Assembly (NCBI GenBank): GCA_902362705.1
Contig: CABIXK010000008.1
Location: forward strand, 37,112-44,828
DNA: 7,717 nt
Source of the DNA: Rikenellaceae bacterium
GTDB taxonomy: Bacteria > Bacteroidota > Bacteroidia > Bacteroidales > Rikenellaceae
Direction: 5' to 3'
Of this stretch, positions 6,347-7,717 are shown piece by piece. Numbering within the stretch: the stretch's first letter is position 1; every line of letters begins with the position of its first letter. A program made the translations under genes and the position numbers. Under the pieces are notes generated by a model. The model was not told the DNA's origin. It saw nothing but the letters and a program-made list of their open reading frames with translations, and did no database searches.

Positions 6347-6733
6347 TTAACGCTTGCTGAACTGGAACTTGCGACGTGCACCGGGCTGACCGGGCTTCTT
6401 ACGCTCAACCTCGCGGGGATCGCGCGTGAGGAAACCGGCCTTCTTCAGGGCGGGACGCATCTCGGCGTCGATCTCGCACAGCGCGCGAGCGATGCCCAGA
6501 CGAGCGGCCTCGGCCTGCCCCTTGATACCACCGCCATCGAGGTTGATGGTGATGTCGTAGTTCTCGGCGGTGTTCGTGGCCAGCAGCGGCTGCTTGACCT
6601 GGAACTGGAGAATCTCGAGCGGGAAATAAACGGCGAGTTCCTTGTGGTTGATTGTAATCTGACCCTTGCCCGGCTTCACGAATACGCGAGCCACAGCGGC
6701 CTTACGACGACCTACGGTGTTTACAACTTCCAT
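6347..6733 (-). CDS. rpsI: 30S ribosomal protein S9
   Basis: S9 is a 30S head protein whose C-terminal tail reaches the P-site tRNA anticodon loop. The 128-residue product has VGRRKAAVARVFVKPGKGQITIN at its N-terminus, the S9 signature GGGIKGQAEAARLGIARAL (67-85), and the conserved end RRKFQFSKR, whose terminal Ser-Lys-Arg contacts tRNA. Length is normal. The ATG lies only 5 nt after the rplM stop codon, so the two are surely cotranscribed and perhaps translationally coupled, as in most bacteria. Confidence 0.98.
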   Translation of the reverse strand: MEVVNTVGRRKAAVARVFVKPGKGQITINHKELAVYFPLEILQFQVKQPLLATNTAENYDITINLDGGGIKGQAEAARLGIARALCEIDAEMRPALKKAGFLTRDPREVERKKPGQPGARRKFQFSKR

Positions 6734-6738
6734 AACTC

Positions 6739-7194
6739 TTACTTAATCTCGTTTAACTTAATCGTCTTGGGGGTCTGGGCGGCGTGCGGGTGCTCCGAGC
6801 CGGCATACACCTTCAGATTGGTGAGCAGGTGCTCGCCCAGACGGGTCTTGGGCAGCATGCCCTTCACGGCCTTCTCGACGAGGAAGGTCGGCTTCTTGGC
6901 CAGGTAGTCGGCGGGCGTCGCGAAACGCTGGCCGCCGGGATAACCCGTGTGACGCGTGTAGACCTTGTCGGTCATCTTCTTGCCCGTGAGCTTCACCTTC
7001 TCCGCGTTGATGACGATGACGTAGTCACCGCAGTCGGCGTGGGGCGTGTAGCAGGGCTTGTTCTTGCCGCGGAGGATCTTGGCGACCTGCGATGCAAGAC
7101 GTCCCAGTACCTCGTTCGTCGCGTCGATGACCACCCACTCCTTGGTGACCGTCGAGGCGTTGGCCGAGATAGTCTTGTAGCTTAATGAATCCAC
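6739..7194 (-). CDS. rplM: 50S ribosomal protein L13, GTG start
   Basis: L13 is an early-assembling 50S protein. The 151-residue product shows VVIDATNEVLGRLASQVAKILRG (21-43), YTPHADCGDYVIVINAEKVKLTGKK (49-73), HTGYPGG (82-88), VKGMLPKTRLG (110-120) and LKVYAGSEHPHAAQ (127-140), all L13 hallmarks. The start is GTG at 7194-7192. No in-frame ATG gives the full N-terminus, and an in-frame TAA at 7209-7207 closes the frame just upstream. The first residues, MDSLSYKTISAN, match Bacteroidales L13 N-termini as I recall them, which supports this start. It is the promoter-proximal gene of the rplM-rpsI-rpsB-tsf operon. Confidence 0.98.
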   Translation of the reverse strand: MDSLSYKTISANASTVTKEWVVIDATNEVLGRLASQVAKILRGKNKPCYTPHADCGDYVIVINAEKVKLTGKKMTDKVYTRHTGYPGGQRFATPADYLAKKPTFLVEKAVKGMLPKTRLGEHLLTNLKVYAGSEHPHAAQTPKTIKLNEIK

Positions 7195-7228
7195 TGTACG
7201 TTTAATTTAACTTGTTTGTAATCCGTAT

Positions 7229-7243
7229 CCCGCACTTTGCGGG
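7229..7243 (-). promoter_or_regulatory. Small hairpin at the 5' end of the operon transcript
   Basis: On the - strand CCCGC-AAAGT-GCGGG forms a perfect 5-bp stem with a 5-nt loop. With the promoter at 7248-7277, transcription should start within a few bases of 7242, so the hairpin would sit at or next to the 5' end of the mRNA, about 35 nt before the rplM GTG. It could protect the 5' end or take part in L13 autoregulation; neither is shown by the sequence. Confidence 0.45.
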
Positions 7244-7247
7244 TGCG

Positions 7248-7277
7248 CAAAGGTACGAAAAAAATTTCATACCGCAA
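7248..7277 (-). promoter_or_regulatory. Promoter of the rplM-rpsI-rpsB-tsf operon
   Basis: Read leftward, TTG (7277-7275) is followed by a 19-nt spacer and TACCTTTG (7255-7248). This fits the Bacteroidetes primary-sigma consensus (TTG at -33, TAnnTTTG at -7, spacing about 17-23 nt). The spacer holds an A/T-rich stretch, GAAATTTTTTTCG. The expected start site is near 7242, giving a leader of about 50 nt that is A/T-rich close to the gene. It is the best promoter in the window, in keeping with high ribosomal expression. Confidence 0.85.
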
Positions 7278-7547
7278 CATAACTGCCCGATTTTTCCGAC
7301 CGAAAGCGCATTCCCGGGTGCAAAACTCCCCGCGGGGCGGCACTTCGGGGGCGGAGTGCAGCCTGCTGAGGGGCGCCACGAGCCGTCGGCGATGTGCGAC
7401 ATCCGTTTGCGGAGGGACTATGGCCGGCGGAGGGCGGCACGAGCAGCGCGAGTTGCGGGCCTTCGCCGCCGGTGGCTGCGGCCCGCGCAGCTAACGCTGC
7501 ATCGGACGATATAGAAGAACGCGCGAAACCTCGGCCACAGGCCGGCA

Positions 7548-7610
7548 GCCCGTAGCCACGGCGGGCGGAGGGCTGCTCTCTTCGTTCGCCGGCCTCCGCT
7601 GGCTACGGGC
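7548..7610. repeat. Long bulged inverted repeat (GCCCGTAGCCA ... TGGCTACGGGC)
   Basis: GCCCGTAGCCA (7548-7558) pairs perfectly with TGGCTACGGGC (7600-7610), 11 bp. After a one-sided 6-nt bulge (7559-7564), GCGGAGG (7565-7571) pairs with CCTCCGC (7593-7599), giving 18 pairs in all around a loop of 21 nt. No T run follows on either strand, so it is not a typical intrinsic terminator. Confidence 0.6.
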
Positions 7611-7669
7611 CGAAAACAGAGGCGGACCATATGAAAAAGCCCCGGCTCTTAGTCGGGCGCTGGCTACGG
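7597..7669. repeat. Direct repeat CGCTGGCTACGG, two copies 61 bp apart
   Basis: CGCTGGCTACGG occurs at 7597-7608 and 7658-7669. Both copies continue with a similar A-rich run (GCCGAAAA and TCGGAAAA). The first copy is also the right arm of the long hairpin. The similarity does not extend over the whole 61-bp interval, so this is not a clean tandem repeat. Confidence 0.5.
7634..7657 (-). terminator. Possible weak leftward terminator for a gene beyond the window
   Basis: On the - strand CCCGACT-AAG-AGCCGGG forms a 7-position stem with one A-C mismatch, followed by GC and then TTTTT (7638-7634). It could end a leftward gene located to the right of the window. A short leftward frame entering from the edge reaches TAG at 7666-7664, just before it, which is compatible. 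The stem is imperfect and the assignment is tentative. Confidence 0.35.
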
Positions 7670-7717
7670 TCGGAAAATGAATAAGTCTCTGCCGCGCAAC
7701 GGCACGAAGGACTCCGC

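Larger units (their letters stand above)
7278..7717. other. Gene-free, hairpin-rich segment to the window end
   Basis: I find no convincing gene in these 440 bases. Open frames on both strands are short, Arg/Ala/Pro-rich and match no family I recognise. The segment holds a CCCCGCGGGG palindrome (7328-7337), GCGGGCC/GGCCCGC (7455-7461 with 7480-7486), GCAGC-TAAC-GCTGC (7487-7500), CGGCC-ACA-GGCCG (7532-7544), a long bulged hairpin (7548-7610) and a terminator-like element (7634-7657). Near the edge an ATG at 7677 opens a rightward frame (MNKSLPRNG...), but it runs only 13 codons and cannot be judged. Confidence 0.5.

Noticed and set aside
6199..6408. A 69-codon - strand frame bridging the rpsI 3' end and the rpsI-rpsB gap
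   Set aside because: It overlaps the certain rpsI C-terminus in another frame and resembles no small protein I know.
7418..7630. A 70-codon - strand frame upstream of the ribosomal operon
   Set aside because: It crosses several inverted repeats, is Arg/Ala/Pro-rich and has no family resemblance.

Overview
The window looks like chromosomal DNA from a GC-rich member of the Bacteroidales. Alistipes (Rikenellaceae) is my best guess. Three things point there: promoter -7 elements of the Bacteroidetes type (TAnnTTTG), no obvious Shine-Dalgarno sequences before the starts, and ribosomal proteins whose N-termini match Bacteroidales versions (L13 begins MDSLSYKTISANAS, S2 begins MSRTDFNTLLEAG). The genus is inferred from GC content and remembered protein sequence; no search was run.

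Left part (1-3884). A nearly complete tag gene (DNA-3-methyladenine glycosylase I) runs leftward off the window. It diverges from a rightward gene for a membrane-anchored endonuclease/exonuclease/phosphatase-fold hydrolase. Next, also rightward and with its own -7 element, is a large sensor histidine kinase. It has a signal peptide, a periplasmic region resembling ABC-type solute-binding proteins, one transmembrane helix and a complete kinase core. It has no receiver domain, and no response regulator lies beside it.

Middle (3885-4423). The kinase gene and a leftward ribosomal operon converge here. The kinase 3' region carries several inverted repeats in a row, ending in a perfect 15-bp hairpin with a short T run. 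The operon ends in a perfect 14-bp hairpin with a T tract. Between them lies about 350 bp of strongly strand-skewed sequence (C about 48%, T about 8% on the + strand), including a C9 run that makes a G-quadruplex motif on the - strand. I see no credible gene there.

Right part (4424-7717). The leftward operon rplM-rpsI-rpsB-tsf encodes L13, S9, S2 and elongation factor Ts, with a clear promoter (TTG-N19-TACCTTTG) upstream of rplM. rplM starts with GTG. A small hairpin sits at the probable 5' end of the transcript, and a 181-nt gap with hairpins separates rpsI from rpsB. Both are candidate regulatory leaders. Beyond the promoter, about 440 bp to the window end hold no convincing gene but a dense cluster of inverted repeats and a short direct repeat.

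Most genes are housekeeping (translation, alkylation repair). The sensor kinase and the structured non-coding segments are the parts most worth a second look. I did not find convincing evidence of a new multi-gene system.
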